DNA from: an uncultured Cohaesibacter sp.
GTDB taxonomy: Bacteria > Pseudomonadota > Alphaproteobacteria > Rhizobiales > Cohaesibacteraceae
DNA: 64,000 nucleotides
Assembly (NCBI RefSeq): GCF_963666525.1
Contig: NZ_OY762905.1
Span: forward strand, 3,513,501 to 3,577,500
Direction of reading: 5' to 3'
The position numbers and the translations under genes are program-made. Under the pieces are notes generated by a model. The model was given only the letters and a program-made list of their open reading frames with translations, did no database searches and was not told the DNA's origin. Position 1 is the first letter of the stretch. Each line of letters opens with the position of its first letter. Below are positions 43,695-51,296 of this stretch, piece after piece.

Positions 43695-43880
43695 GTGGGT
43701 GATAGGGTGCCGGAGTGGGCCGCCTCGGTGTGGGGCCGGGGCGGCGAAGATATGCGGTGGGCGGACAACGAGGCCCTTCTGGCATCACTTCTCCGTGAAG
43801 ATGCTGCCGGGAGGGCTGAGTTGCAGCAGTTCAAACAAAGTGAAATTGCCTTGCGTGTGACAACTGAGGTGATTCAATGA
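43695..43880 (+). CDS. Small protein coupled to the heme-oxygenase-fold gene, 61 aa
   Basis: GTG 43695 lies 5 bases after an AGGGG site and opens a 61-codon frame (RVPEWAASVWGRGGEDMRWA, then a helical ADNEALLASLLREDAAGRAE part). Its TGA overlaps the ATG of the next gene (ATGA), which argues for a real, co-translated gene. No family is recognised; it looks soluble and helical. Confidence 0.45.
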   Translation: MGDRVPEWAASVWGRGGEDMRWADNEALLASLLREDAAGRAELQQFKQSEIALRVTTEVIQ

Positions 43881-44482
43881 ATATTGGGACTGCTCCAACA
43901 ACTGCCCCCGCAAAACCAAAATCGAGAACACACAATCTGTGGCGAACGGTAAATCCGGTTCAGGAAATGCTCGATCAGCTGATCTGGGAGATCGATCCGT
44001 TCACAACACGCGAGCAATATCTCAAATTCCTGAAATCACAATATCGGTTCCACTATCTGACAGACATCTATTACACCAGCCGCAGTCTGTTGCCGATCAT
44101 ACCCGATATTCGTCAGAGGCGCCGGTTACCTCTTATCCGCCGCGACATTATCGATCTTGGTGGCGAGAGACTGGAACTGCCCCTTGTCCAAGATTGCAAG
44201 GTCGATATTCCAACCGCCCTTGGCTGGCTGTATGTCGCCGAAAGCGCAAAACTCGGCTCAGCCTTCTACCTGCACAAGATCGCGCTTCTCGGGCTGACGA
44301 AAGACTGTGGGGCAGGCCATCTGTCTCAAAATGCCGAACTCTGTGGGCTTCACTGGAGGAAATTTGCAGCGGCGCTCGATGCGGCCGACTTTTCCGATCT
44401 TGACGAAGAACGGCTTCTGGTCGACGCCGAGCAAGCCTATGAAAACATGCTCTTCATGATCAAGCACAACTTCTTTCAATAG
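43877..44482 (+). CDS. Heme-oxygenase-fold protein 1
   Basis: A 201-residue all-helical protein like bacterial biliverdin-producing heme oxygenases: EQYLKFLKSQYRFHYLTDIYYTS, RRDIIDLGGERLELP, and the central TALGWLYVAESAKLGSAFYLHK (family form ALGxLYVxEGSxLG). Heme oxygenases open heme to biliverdin, iron and CO. Compared by eye, the proximal heme-binding His before LD is a Gln here (NPVQEMLDQ), so activity is doubtful. It is followed by a second, more distant copy. Confidence 0.65.
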   Translation: MNIGTAPTTAPAKPKSRTHNLWRTVNPVQEMLDQLIWEIDPFTTREQYLKFLKSQYRFHYLTDIYYTSRSLLPIIPDIRQRRRLPLIRRDIIDLGGERLELPLVQDCKVDIPTALGWLYVAESAKLGSAFYLHKIALLGLTKDCGAGHLSQNAELCGLHWRKFAAALDAADFSDLDEERLLVDAEQAYENMLFMIKHNFFQ

Positions 44483-44532
44483 CGCGTTTCCGGACCTCAA
44501 AACGCAAGTCTGTCTTCGAAGGGAGTTGAGCA

Positions 44533-45177
44533 ATGACCAGTCTAAATGAGTTTGATGTTTCGTTTGCGCCGGAAATACCGCTGACGATTGCCGGAACTGG
44601 CAGGCAGATTGCCAAAGACGACGAATTTCTCATCAATCTCGTCTTGGCCATTCAAGCGAGCCTGATTGGCCTGCTTCAGGATATAAACCTGTTTGGCGGC
44701 CATGATCACTATCTTCGCTATCTCCGGATTTACCACCAGTTTTGTCAGCATCTCCAGCCCGCATATTTGTCGCCTTCTCTCCAGCCTCACTTCGATGAAA
44801 TCGACAATGGCCCACTTGTGACGGCTCTGGCTTGGGACCTCTCTGACCTGACTGGTAACCCTCCTCCAGACGTCCGTCCAATTCAACCGTCCTTGGCGGC
44901 GGCAAATGCGTCGACCGCCTTGGGATGGATCTTGGTGGCTGAGGTCGTCGAGGCTTTCTCTCCTCTCCTTTGTGCTCGGGCCAACCTTATCGGCTTCGAT
45001 CAGAATTTCGGGGCAATCCACCTGCACCGGAATACCCGCGAAGCACAGGCCAGATGGCGTCGGGTCTTCGTGGCAGCACAGAAGGTCATTGGGGCTGACT
45101 GCAAGCACAGCGAATTGAGGGAAGCTGTCTTTCAGGCTTTGCACCGATTGAAGCTTCTGATGGTTGCGACCGCCTGA
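44533..45177 (+). CDS. Heme-oxygenase-fold protein 2 (divergent paralogue)
   Basis: A 214-residue protein of the same helical layout as its upstream neighbour: FLINLVLAIQASLIGLL, HDHYLRYLRIYHQFCQHLQP, and STALGWILVAEVVEAFSPLLCARANLIGF in place of the ALGWLYVAES motif. The glycine-rich distal helix motif is lost and the heme-ligand position again seems to be Gln. The start ATG 44533 has GGGAGTTGAG upstream. It is probably a degenerate, non-catalytic paralogue with a sensing or binding role, but this is inference. Confidence 0.5.
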   Translation: MTSLNEFDVSFAPEIPLTIAGTGRQIAKDDEFLINLVLAIQASLIGLLQDINLFGGHDHYLRYLRIYHQFCQHLQPAYLSPSLQPHFDEIDNGPLVTALAWDLSDLTGNPPPDVRPIQPSLAAANASTALGWILVAEVVEAFSPLLCARANLIGFDQNFGAIHLHRNTREAQARWRRVFVAAQKVIGADCKHSELREAVFQALHRLKLLMVATA

Positions 45178-45232
45178 ACTGCCGAATTCATATCCCTCAA
45201 AAAATCATCATTCACATCAAACGGAGATCCAG

Positions 45233-45901
45233 ATGTTTCAACGATTGTTCCTCATGCATGGCGTTTGCGCGCTTATGGTTCCTTCTCTGGCGGCTGCCGC
45301 AGATCTGCCAACACCTAACCCCGTCGTTGAGAACGCAAAGCGTTACGACGCTAACCCCTGGGAGGGTTCATATGTCGGAGCTTACGGCGGCTACAGCTGG
45401 AATGATGCCGAGGTATCATTCCCGTTGATTTTCCCCGGCTTCACAAGGGTTGTTTCAACATCATATGACCATGAAGGGGCACGCATCGGCGGTTTCGCTG
45501 GGTACAACTGGATATTCTCACCTTCATTTCTGGCGGGCTTTGAAGCTGACCTTGGTAAAGACTGGTCCAGTTATGAAACAGGAGGATTGAAATTCCAGAA
45601 CGGCATGAACTGGAGCGCCCGTGGGCGACTTGGGTATATGATGGATCGTGCACTTGTCTTTGTGTCGGGCGGCTACACCGGCATGAATGCCGACTTCTCT
45701 GGCACCCAGAACGAAGACATGACCTTTCGTGGCTGGACGCTTGGTGCCGGGCTGGACTTCGCCTTCACAAAAAGCATCTTCGGGCGACTGGAATACCGAT
45801 ACAACGACTATCAGGACAGCAGTGTCAATTTCGGCTCCACCCCCGTTACGACCGATCCTTCCCAGAGTGTCATCAATGTCGGCATTGGAGTGAAATTCTA
45901 G
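45233..45901 (+). CDS. Omp25/RopB-like outer-membrane beta-barrel protein
   Basis: A 222-residue exported protein: signal peptide MFQRLFLMHGVCALMVPSLA ending AAA, then an eight-stranded barrel with WEGSYVGAYGGYSW, GARIGGFAGYNWIFSPSFLAGFEADLG, ALVFVSGGYTGMNAD, and the C-terminal SVINVGIGVKF ending in phenylalanine as outer-membrane proteins do. It matches the Omp25/RopB surface proteins of Rhizobiales. ATG 45233 has GGAGAT upstream. It may serve in surface exclusion or attachment; neither is shown by the sequence. Confidence 0.88.
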   Translation: MFQRLFLMHGVCALMVPSLAAAADLPTPNPVVENAKRYDANPWEGSYVGAYGGYSWNDAEVSFPLIFPGFTRVVSTSYDHEGARIGGFAGYNWIFSPSFLAGFEADLGKDWSSYETGGLKFQNGMNWSARGRLGYMMDRALVFVSGGYTGMNADFSGTQNEDMTFRGWTLGAGLDFAFTKSIFGRLEYRYNDYQDSSVNFGSTPVTTDPSQSVINVGIGVKF

Positions 45902-45920
45902 ATCGGCAGGAGGGTCGCCT

Positions 45921-46868
45921 ATGAAACGTGGCAGGACCAAACTGCTTGCCCGCATTTCTCTCGGCAAACGAGTGCCGATGACTGCGCTCATTCAAGCATT
46001 GGCAGTCGCAGAATATCTCAGCTTTCAAGGGGCAGCACGAGCGCTTGGTGTGAGCCAATCCAGTGTCAGCATGAGAGTAAGAGACTTGGAGCAGGAACTG
46101 GGGATCCTGCTCTTTGAGCGCTCGACCCATGGCGTTCAGCCCACGGAAGCAGGACGTCATTTCGTGGCGGAAGTCGATAGTGCTTTGGAAACCTTGGAAG
46201 CGGCAATTCTATGTGCAGGGAGCCGGGCTCGAGGGGAGAAGGCCGATTTGCGTGTCGGCATCTATTCCCTTGTTCCCGGCGGCTTTCTCGACCGCTTGTT
46301 CAAGCGCTTCAAGGAAGAAGTACCCCTCGTGCATTTCGAAATTTCCGAAGGCACCGCACGGGAAGCATTATTCATGCTGAGAGAGGGCAAGCTCGATATT
46401 GCCTTCATGGCCTGCAATCAGGAAATCCCCGATCTCAATTCCCGCACCATCTGGAGCGATGAAATCCTGGTTGGCTTGCCTCTTGGTCACCCACTTACGA
46501 CCCAGAAGAAAATCACATGGAAGGATCTGGCGCAGCAGACCTTCCTTACCCGCCGAGGAGGCACAGGCCCTCAGATCCATGACCTGATCATCGCGCGGTC
46601 CATGGGCCGCTGGCCGATACCTGAAATCCTCAAGCTGAAAATCGGCTATGGCACTTTGCTCTCTCTGATCGAAGCAGGATGCGGCATCTCTCTGTTTCTC
46701 AAGGAAGCCTCCCTTTTGAGAGCCCGCGATGTTGTCTTCAAACCCATCCATGACGAAACCGAACGGATCACTTTCTCCGTCGTCTGGTCGCCAAACAATC
46801 ACAACCCGGCCATGTCTCGATTGCTCAAACTCGCGATGGATATGGATCCGGACAAGACAGACCCATAG
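45921..46868 (+). CDS. LysR-family regulator in the TraR position
   Basis: A 315-residue LysR-type regulator. The winged helix-turn-helix reads ALAVAEYLSFQGAARALGVSQSSVSMRVRDLEQELGILLFERSTHGVQPTEAGRHF, followed by a substrate-binding domain (LRVGIYSLVPGGFLDRLFKR to the end). GGAGGG stands 6 bases before ATG 45921. In Tn4371-like ICEs a LysR gene lies directly before traG and is named traR; this gene has that position. It likely controls transfer genes in response to an unknown ligand. Confidence 0.88.
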   Translation: MKRGRTKLLARISLGKRVPMTALIQALAVAEYLSFQGAARALGVSQSSVSMRVRDLEQELGILLFERSTHGVQPTEAGRHFVAEVDSALETLEAAILCAGSRARGEKADLRVGIYSLVPGGFLDRLFKRFKEEVPLVHFEISEGTAREALFMLREGKLDIAFMACNQEIPDLNSRTIWSDEILVGLPLGHPLTTQKKITWKDLAQQTFLTRRGGTGPQIHDLIIARSMGRWPIPEILKLKIGYGTLLSLIEAGCGISLFLKEASLLRARDVVFKPIHDETERITFSVVWSPNNHNPAMSRLLKLAMDMDPDKTDP

Positions 46869-47012
46869 AAAACTCTGAACGCAGGCGTTCTGCCAGCTTG
46901 TCCGTTTCGCTCTCCAACATATCCGTTTCTTCGCTTGTCTCACGTCCACTCTTGCCAAGAGCATGACCGTCGCTGCTTCTTTGGAAATTCTTTCTTTCCC
47001 AAAGGAGCCTTC

Positions 47013-49013
47013 ATGCGTGGCAGCCGTATTCTCTGGGGCCAGATTGCGCTCGTCTTCGCGGTCATTCTGATGATGGTCTGGCTGGCGACCCAGTGGACAG
47101 CCTGGCGGTTGGGTTTCCAGATCCAGCTTGGAAGCCCTTGGTTCAGGTTAGGTGATTGGCCAATCTACTATTCTCCCAGCTTCTTCTGGTGGTGGTTCAC
47201 CTTCGACGCCTATGCGCCTGACATCTTTGTTGAAGGCTCTTTGATCGCAGCATCTGGCGGCATTCTATCGATTGGCATTGCCATTCTCATGGCAATCATG
47301 CGGGCGCGAGAAAGTCACGAGGTTGCAACATATGGCTCGGCGCGATGGGCAAGAGACGAAGAAATTTGCGAAGCAGGCTTGCTTGATCCCGATGGCGTTA
47401 TCCTTGGTCACCATGACAAGGGCTATTTGCGCCATGACGGTCCCGAGCATGTCCTCTGCTTCGCGCCAACCCGAAGCGGCAAAGGCGTGGGCCTGGTCAT
47501 CCCGACTTTGCTTACATGGCCCGGAAGCTCAGTGATCCATGACATCAAGGGGGAAAACTGGAACCTGACCGCGGGCTTTCGGGCGAAGTATGGCCGTGTC
47601 CTGCTGTTTGACCCGACCAATCCCAATTCTTCCGCCTATAATCCGTTGCTGGAAGTGCGAAAGGGTGAATGGGAGGTTCGGGATATCCAGAATATCGCCG
47701 ATATCCTTGTCGACCCTGAGGGCAGTCTCGACAAGCGCAATCACTGGGAGAAAACCAGCCATTCCCTTCTGGTCGGCACCATCCTGCATGTGCTCTATGC
47801 GGAAGCAGACAAGACATTGGCGGGTGTTGCAAACTTCCTTTCCGATCCGAGGAGGACAGTTGAGACGACACTCCATGCCATGATGACAACGCCGCATCTC
47901 GGAGATGCCGGAACCCACCCGGTCGTTGCTTCAGCCGCAAGAGAGCTTCTCAACAAATCTGAGAATGAGCGTTCCGGTGTCCTCAGCACTGCCATGTCGT
48001 TTCTGGGGCTCTATCGGGATCCCGTGGTTGCCACGGTGACCTCCCGATGTGACTGGCACATTGCCGATCTCGTAAGTGCGGACAAACCGGTCAGCCTCTA
48101 TCTCGTCGTGCCTCCATCGGACATCAATCGTACCAAACCGCTCATCCGGCTCATTCTCAACCAGATCGGGCGTCGCCTTACGGAGGAGCTAGAGAGTGCG
48201 GGCAAGCGCCATCGACTTCTCCTGATGCTTGATGAGTTCCCGGCACTTGGAAGGCTCGACTTCTTTGAATCGGCTCTTGCCTTCATGGCAGGTTATGGCC
48301 TCAAGTCCTTTCTGATCGCCCAGTCTCTCAATCAGATTGAGCGGGCATACGGCCAGAATAATGCCATTCTCGACAATTGCCATGTCCGGGTAGCTTTCGC
48401 CAGCAATGACGAGCGAACCGCCAAACGCATCAGCGATGCCCTGGGAACCGCAACCGAGTTGCGCGATTCAACCAATTATGCCGGTCACAGGCTCGCACCG
48501 TGGCTCGGACATTTGATGGTATCTCGACAAGAAACCGCCCGCCCGCTACTGACGCCCGGCGAGGTCATGCAATTGCCGCCCGCCGATGAAATCGTCATGC
48601 TCGCTGGAACGCCCCCCATCAGGGCAAGGAAGGTCCACTACTATGAGGACGCGCGGTTCAATGAACGGCTTCTTTCTCCTCCAGATATGAGCCATCGCTT
48701 TGATGCGAACGGACCCAGAGATGGTGCATGGGCTGGTCATGTGATCAAGGCTCCCGGTATGCTGGGAGGAAGCGCCAATTCCGACGGCGAAGAAGATGGG
48801 GCCAATGCAGGCATAAGGCGTGAGCCGGAGTTGCCGCAGCACGAAGAGATCCTGTCGTCTCGACAACCTGCCTCTCGTGAATTCGACATTCTTGATGATG
48901 AACCCGATAGCGAAGCCATCAAGGCAAGATCCTTGCGGCAATCCATGCGCCAATCTACGCGGATGATCGCACGGCAGGCCTCCATGAACCCCGACGACGG
49001 TATCGAGCTATAG
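47013..49013 (+). CDS. traG: TraG/VirD4 coupling protein
   Basis: A 666-residue ATPase that hands the relaxase-DNA complex to the secretion channel. Two N-terminal membrane helices (about residues 8-30 and 65-90) are followed by Walker A APTRSGKGVGLVIPTLL, HDIKGENWNLTAGFRAKYGR and Walker B LLLMLDEFPALGRLDFFE. AAAGGAG lies just before ATG 47013, so the longer frame from 46935 is not used. The C-terminal tail is long, acidic and variable, as is common. Confidence 0.95.
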   Translation: MRGSRILWGQIALVFAVILMMVWLATQWTAWRLGFQIQLGSPWFRLGDWPIYYSPSFFWWWFTFDAYAPDIFVEGSLIAASGGILSIGIAILMAIMRARESHEVATYGSARWARDEEICEAGLLDPDGVILGHHDKGYLRHDGPEHVLCFAPTRSGKGVGLVIPTLLTWPGSSVIHDIKGENWNLTAGFRAKYGRVLLFDPTNPNSSAYNPLLEVRKGEWEVRDIQNIADILVDPEGSLDKRNHWEKTSHSLLVGTILHVLYAEADKTLAGVANFLSDPRRTVETTLHAMMTTPHLGDAGTHPVVASAARELLNKSENERSGVLSTAMSFLGLYRDPVVATVTSRCDWHIADLVSADKPVSLYLVVPPSDINRTKPLIRLILNQIGRRLTEELESAGKRHRLLLMLDEFPALGRLDFFESALAFMAGYGLKSFLIAQSLNQIERAYGQNNAILDNCHVRVAFASNDERTAKRISDALGTATELRDSTNYAGHRLAPWLGHLMVSRQETARPLLTPGEVMQLPPADEIVMLAGTPPIRARKVHYYEDARFNERLLSPPDMSHRFDANGPRDGAWAGHVIKAPGMLGGSANSDGEEDGANAGIRREPELPQHEEILSSRQPASREFDILDDEPDSEAIKARSLRQSMRQSTRMIARQASMNPDDGIEL

Positions 49014-49023
49014 GAAGGCTTGC

Positions 49024-49500
49024 TTGAAACGAACCCGCATGAATGTCTATTTCGATCCCAAATTGCTGAGCCAAGTTGAAGCCTTGGCGATGCGACGCAA
49101 TGTTTCCAAATCAGCGGTGATCGAGGCCGCAGTGGCGTCTTTTCTCTCAGGCGACAGCGCTGAGCATATGGAAGCTGCGCTATCCCGTCGGCTCGACAGG
49201 GTAGGGAGGCAGATCGGAGGGTTGGAGCAGGATGTTGCCATTCTCGGTGAGACCATGTCTCTCTTCATCCGTTTCTGGCTATCGGTGACACCCCCATTGC
49301 CCGACAATGCCAAAGCGTCAGCTCGGGCGCAGGGAGCCGAACGCTTTGACGCCTTCATGCAAAATCTCGGCCGCAGAATTGCCAAAGGGGACCGTTTCCT
49401 GCGAGAGGTTTCATTCGACATCCCCGCAGATCCAGACTTTGACCTGCCCGACGAAGCTATGGATGGAAGCCAGAATCAGAATGACGACAGAGGGCTCTGA
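49024..49500 (+). CDS. Ribbon-helix-helix (CopG-like) protein
   Basis: A 158-residue protein with the N-terminal RHH fold: RTRMNVYFDPKLLSQVEALA followed by MRRNVSKSAVIEAAVASFLS, then a helical part containing RRLDRVGRQIGGLEQDVAIL and ETMSLFIRFWLSVTPPLPD. It stands between traG and trbB in this ICE family, where it is thought to regulate the trb operon. A TTG at 49024 follows AGGAAGG and is the likely start; ATG 49039 is the alternative. Confidence 0.82.
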   Translation: MKRTRMNVYFDPKLLSQVEALAMRRNVSKSAVIEAAVASFLSGDSAEHMEAALSRRLDRVGRQIGGLEQDVAILGETMSLFIRFWLSVTPPLPDNAKASARAQGAERFDAFMQNLGRRIAKGDRFLREVSFDIPADPDFDLPDEAMDGSQNQNDDRGL

Positions 49501-49669
49501 GACAACAGATATGGCTTGACCTGCTGTTTCATGCCCATCCCATTTGCCGTCGCTTCTCGCCCATCTCCGCATTCGGGCAAAAGGCTATTGTCTCGCCGCT
49601 AAATCCGGTTTTCTTAATTGACCCCGACGCGAGGCGAAATGGGTATGCCTCGCCTTGAGCGGGGCAGGC

Positions 49670-50674
49670 ATGACAGAAAATCACGAACAATCCGAGGCTG
49701 TTGCTAAGCCTGAGAGCCAAACAGTTGCACGCGGCGCGCGAATGTTGCGCTCCGCTCTTGGGCCAGCCATTGCGCATCTTCTTCGCGATGACAGGATCAT
49801 CGAAGTGATGCTGAACCCGGATGGTCACATCTGGGTTGATCGACTGTCTGAGGGCCTTGCCGACACAGGGGAAATCCTGTCCGCTGAAGATGGCGAGAGG
49901 ATCATCCGACTGGTTGCCCATCATGTCGGGGCAGAGGTTCATGCTCGCAGTCCCCGTGTTTCGGCAGAACTCCCCGAAAGTGGTGAGCGTTTCGAAGGCT
50001 TGCTTCCGCCCGTGGTCTCTGCGCCGACCTTTGCAATCCGCAAACCCGCCGTCGCGATCTTCACGCTCGATGACTATGTCAGCCAATCCATCATGGAAGA
50101 TTGGCAAGCTGACATCCTGCGCAATGCGGTCCGCTCGAGAGCCAATATTCTCGTCGCCGGTGGAACATCGACCGGCAAGACGACCCTGACCAATGCGCTT
50201 CTGGCCGAGGTTGCCAAGGAAGCTGATCGCGTTGTCATCATCGAAGACACTCGCGAACTGCAATGCGCTGCTCCCAACCTTGTCGCCATGCGAACCAAGG
50301 ATGGCGTTGCCTCCCTTTCTGATCTGGTGCGCTCGTCCCTTCGGCTGCGTCCTGACAGGATCCCCATCGGAGAAGTCAGAGGGCCAGAAGCGCTCGATCT
50401 GCTCAAGGCATGGGGAACCGGACATCCAGGTGGCATTGGCACCATTCATGCCGGATCCGGGCTTGGCGCACTCCATCGTCTGGAACAGCTCATTCAGGAA
50501 ACCGTCGTGACCGTTCCGCGCGCCCTCATTGCGGAAACCATCGATCTTGTCGCAGTCCTCGCTGGACGCGGTTCAGCGCGCCGGTTGGTCGAGCTCGCTC
50601 GTGTTGATGGCCTGCAAACCGATGGCTCCTACCACATCACCTCAGCCTTTCATAAAAAAGGAGATCGCGCATGA
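49670..50674 (+). CDS. trbB: TrbB (VirB11-type ATPase)
   Basis: A 334-residue hexameric secretion ATPase. Walker A is [16 protein letters not shown], the Asp box is [13 protein letters not shown], Walker B lies in [20 protein letters not shown], and the His box is [15 protein letters not shown]. It powers pilus assembly and DNA transfer with TrbE and TraG. ATG 49670 is preferred to a TTG five codons earlier. It overlaps trbC (ATGA) and begins the trb operon. Confidence 0.95.
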   Translation: MTENHEQSEAVAKPESQTVARGARMLRSALGPAIAHLLRDDRIIEVMLNPDGHIWVDRLSEGLADTGEILSAEDGERIIRLVAHHVGAEVHARSPRVSAELPESGERFEGLLPPVVSAPTFAIRKPAVAIFTLDDYVSQSIMEDWQADILRNAVRSRANILVAGGTSTGKTTLTNALLAEVAKEADRVVIIEDTRELQCAAPNLVAMRTKDGVASLSDLVRSSLRLRPDRIPIGEVRGPEALDLLKAWGTGHPGGIGTIHAGSGLGALHRLEQLIQETVVTVPRALIAETIDLVAVLAGRGSARRLVELARVDGLQTDGSYHITSAFHKKGDRA

Positions 50675-51003
50675 TCCCCCAATTTCTGTCCACTCGCAGA
50701 TGTGCGACCATATTTGCTTCTTCCGTTTTCTCCGCTTTGCTGCTTGTCCCCGCAGCAAGGGCGGCCGGCTCTTCCATGCCATGGGAGGCTCCCCTTGAGT
50801 CCATCCTTGAATCCGTGGAGGGGCCGGTCGCCAAAATCATTGCGGTCATCATCATCATTGTGACCGGCCTGACGTTGGCATTTGGCGACAGCTCAGGTGG
50901 CTTCAGGCGGCTGATCCAGATCGTCTTTGGCCTATCCATCGCCTTTGCCGCTTCCAGCTTCTTTCTGTCTTTCTTTTCTTTCGGCGGCGGAGCGCTTGTC
51001 TGA
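50671..51003 (+). CDS. trbC: TrbC (VirB2-type prepilin)
   Basis: A 110-residue prepilin. The signal peptide ends at about PAARAAG, followed by a short hydrophilic part and two membrane helices (AKIIAVIIIIVTGLTLAF and LIQIVFGLSIAFAASSFFLS). In IncP plasmids TraF trims and cyclises this protein to form the pilus. Length and layout are normal. It overlaps trbB and trbD. Confidence 0.92.
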   Translation: MIPQFLSTRRCATIFASSVFSALLLVPAARAAGSSMPWEAPLESILESVEGPVAKIIAVIIIIVTGLTLAFGDSSGGFRRLIQIVFGLSIAFAASSFFLSFFSFGGGALV

Positions 51004-51284
51004 TGGCCAGCACCTTCGAACAGCTTGATGCCGTGCCGGGCTTTTCCATTCCCGTCCATCGGGCCTTGACCGAACAGATCCTGCTCGGTGGGGCACCCCG
51101 TTCCATCGCCATCCTCAATGGAACGCTCGCCGGAGCCATGGGTCTTGGTCTGCGTCTCTGGCTGGTTGGTCTCCTCATTTGGGCGATCGGTCATTTTCTG
51201 GCGGTCTGGGCTGCAAAGCGTGACCCGCTCTTTGTCGATGTCGGTCGCCAACATTTGCGCATTCCAGCGCATCTTGCTGTTTGA
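51003..51284 (+). CDS. trbD: TrbD (VirB3-type)
   Basis: A 93-residue inner-membrane protein of the VirB3 family: FSIPVHRALTEQILLGGAPR, SIAILNGTLAGAMGLGL and a helix LWLVGLLIWAIGHFLAVWAA, then KRDPLFVDVGRQHLRIP. It anchors the TrbE ATPase. One base is shared with trbC. Confidence 0.92.
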   Translation: MASTFEQLDAVPGFSIPVHRALTEQILLGGAPRSIAILNGTLAGAMGLGLRLWLVGLLIWAIGHFLAVWAAKRDPLFVDVGRQHLRIPAHLAV

Positions 51285-51296
51285 TGGAACCTTGCG

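Noticed and set aside
49529-50476. Long minus-strand frame opposite trbB
   Set aside because: It is a mirror of a well-conserved GC-rich gene and has no ribosome-binding site or domain.
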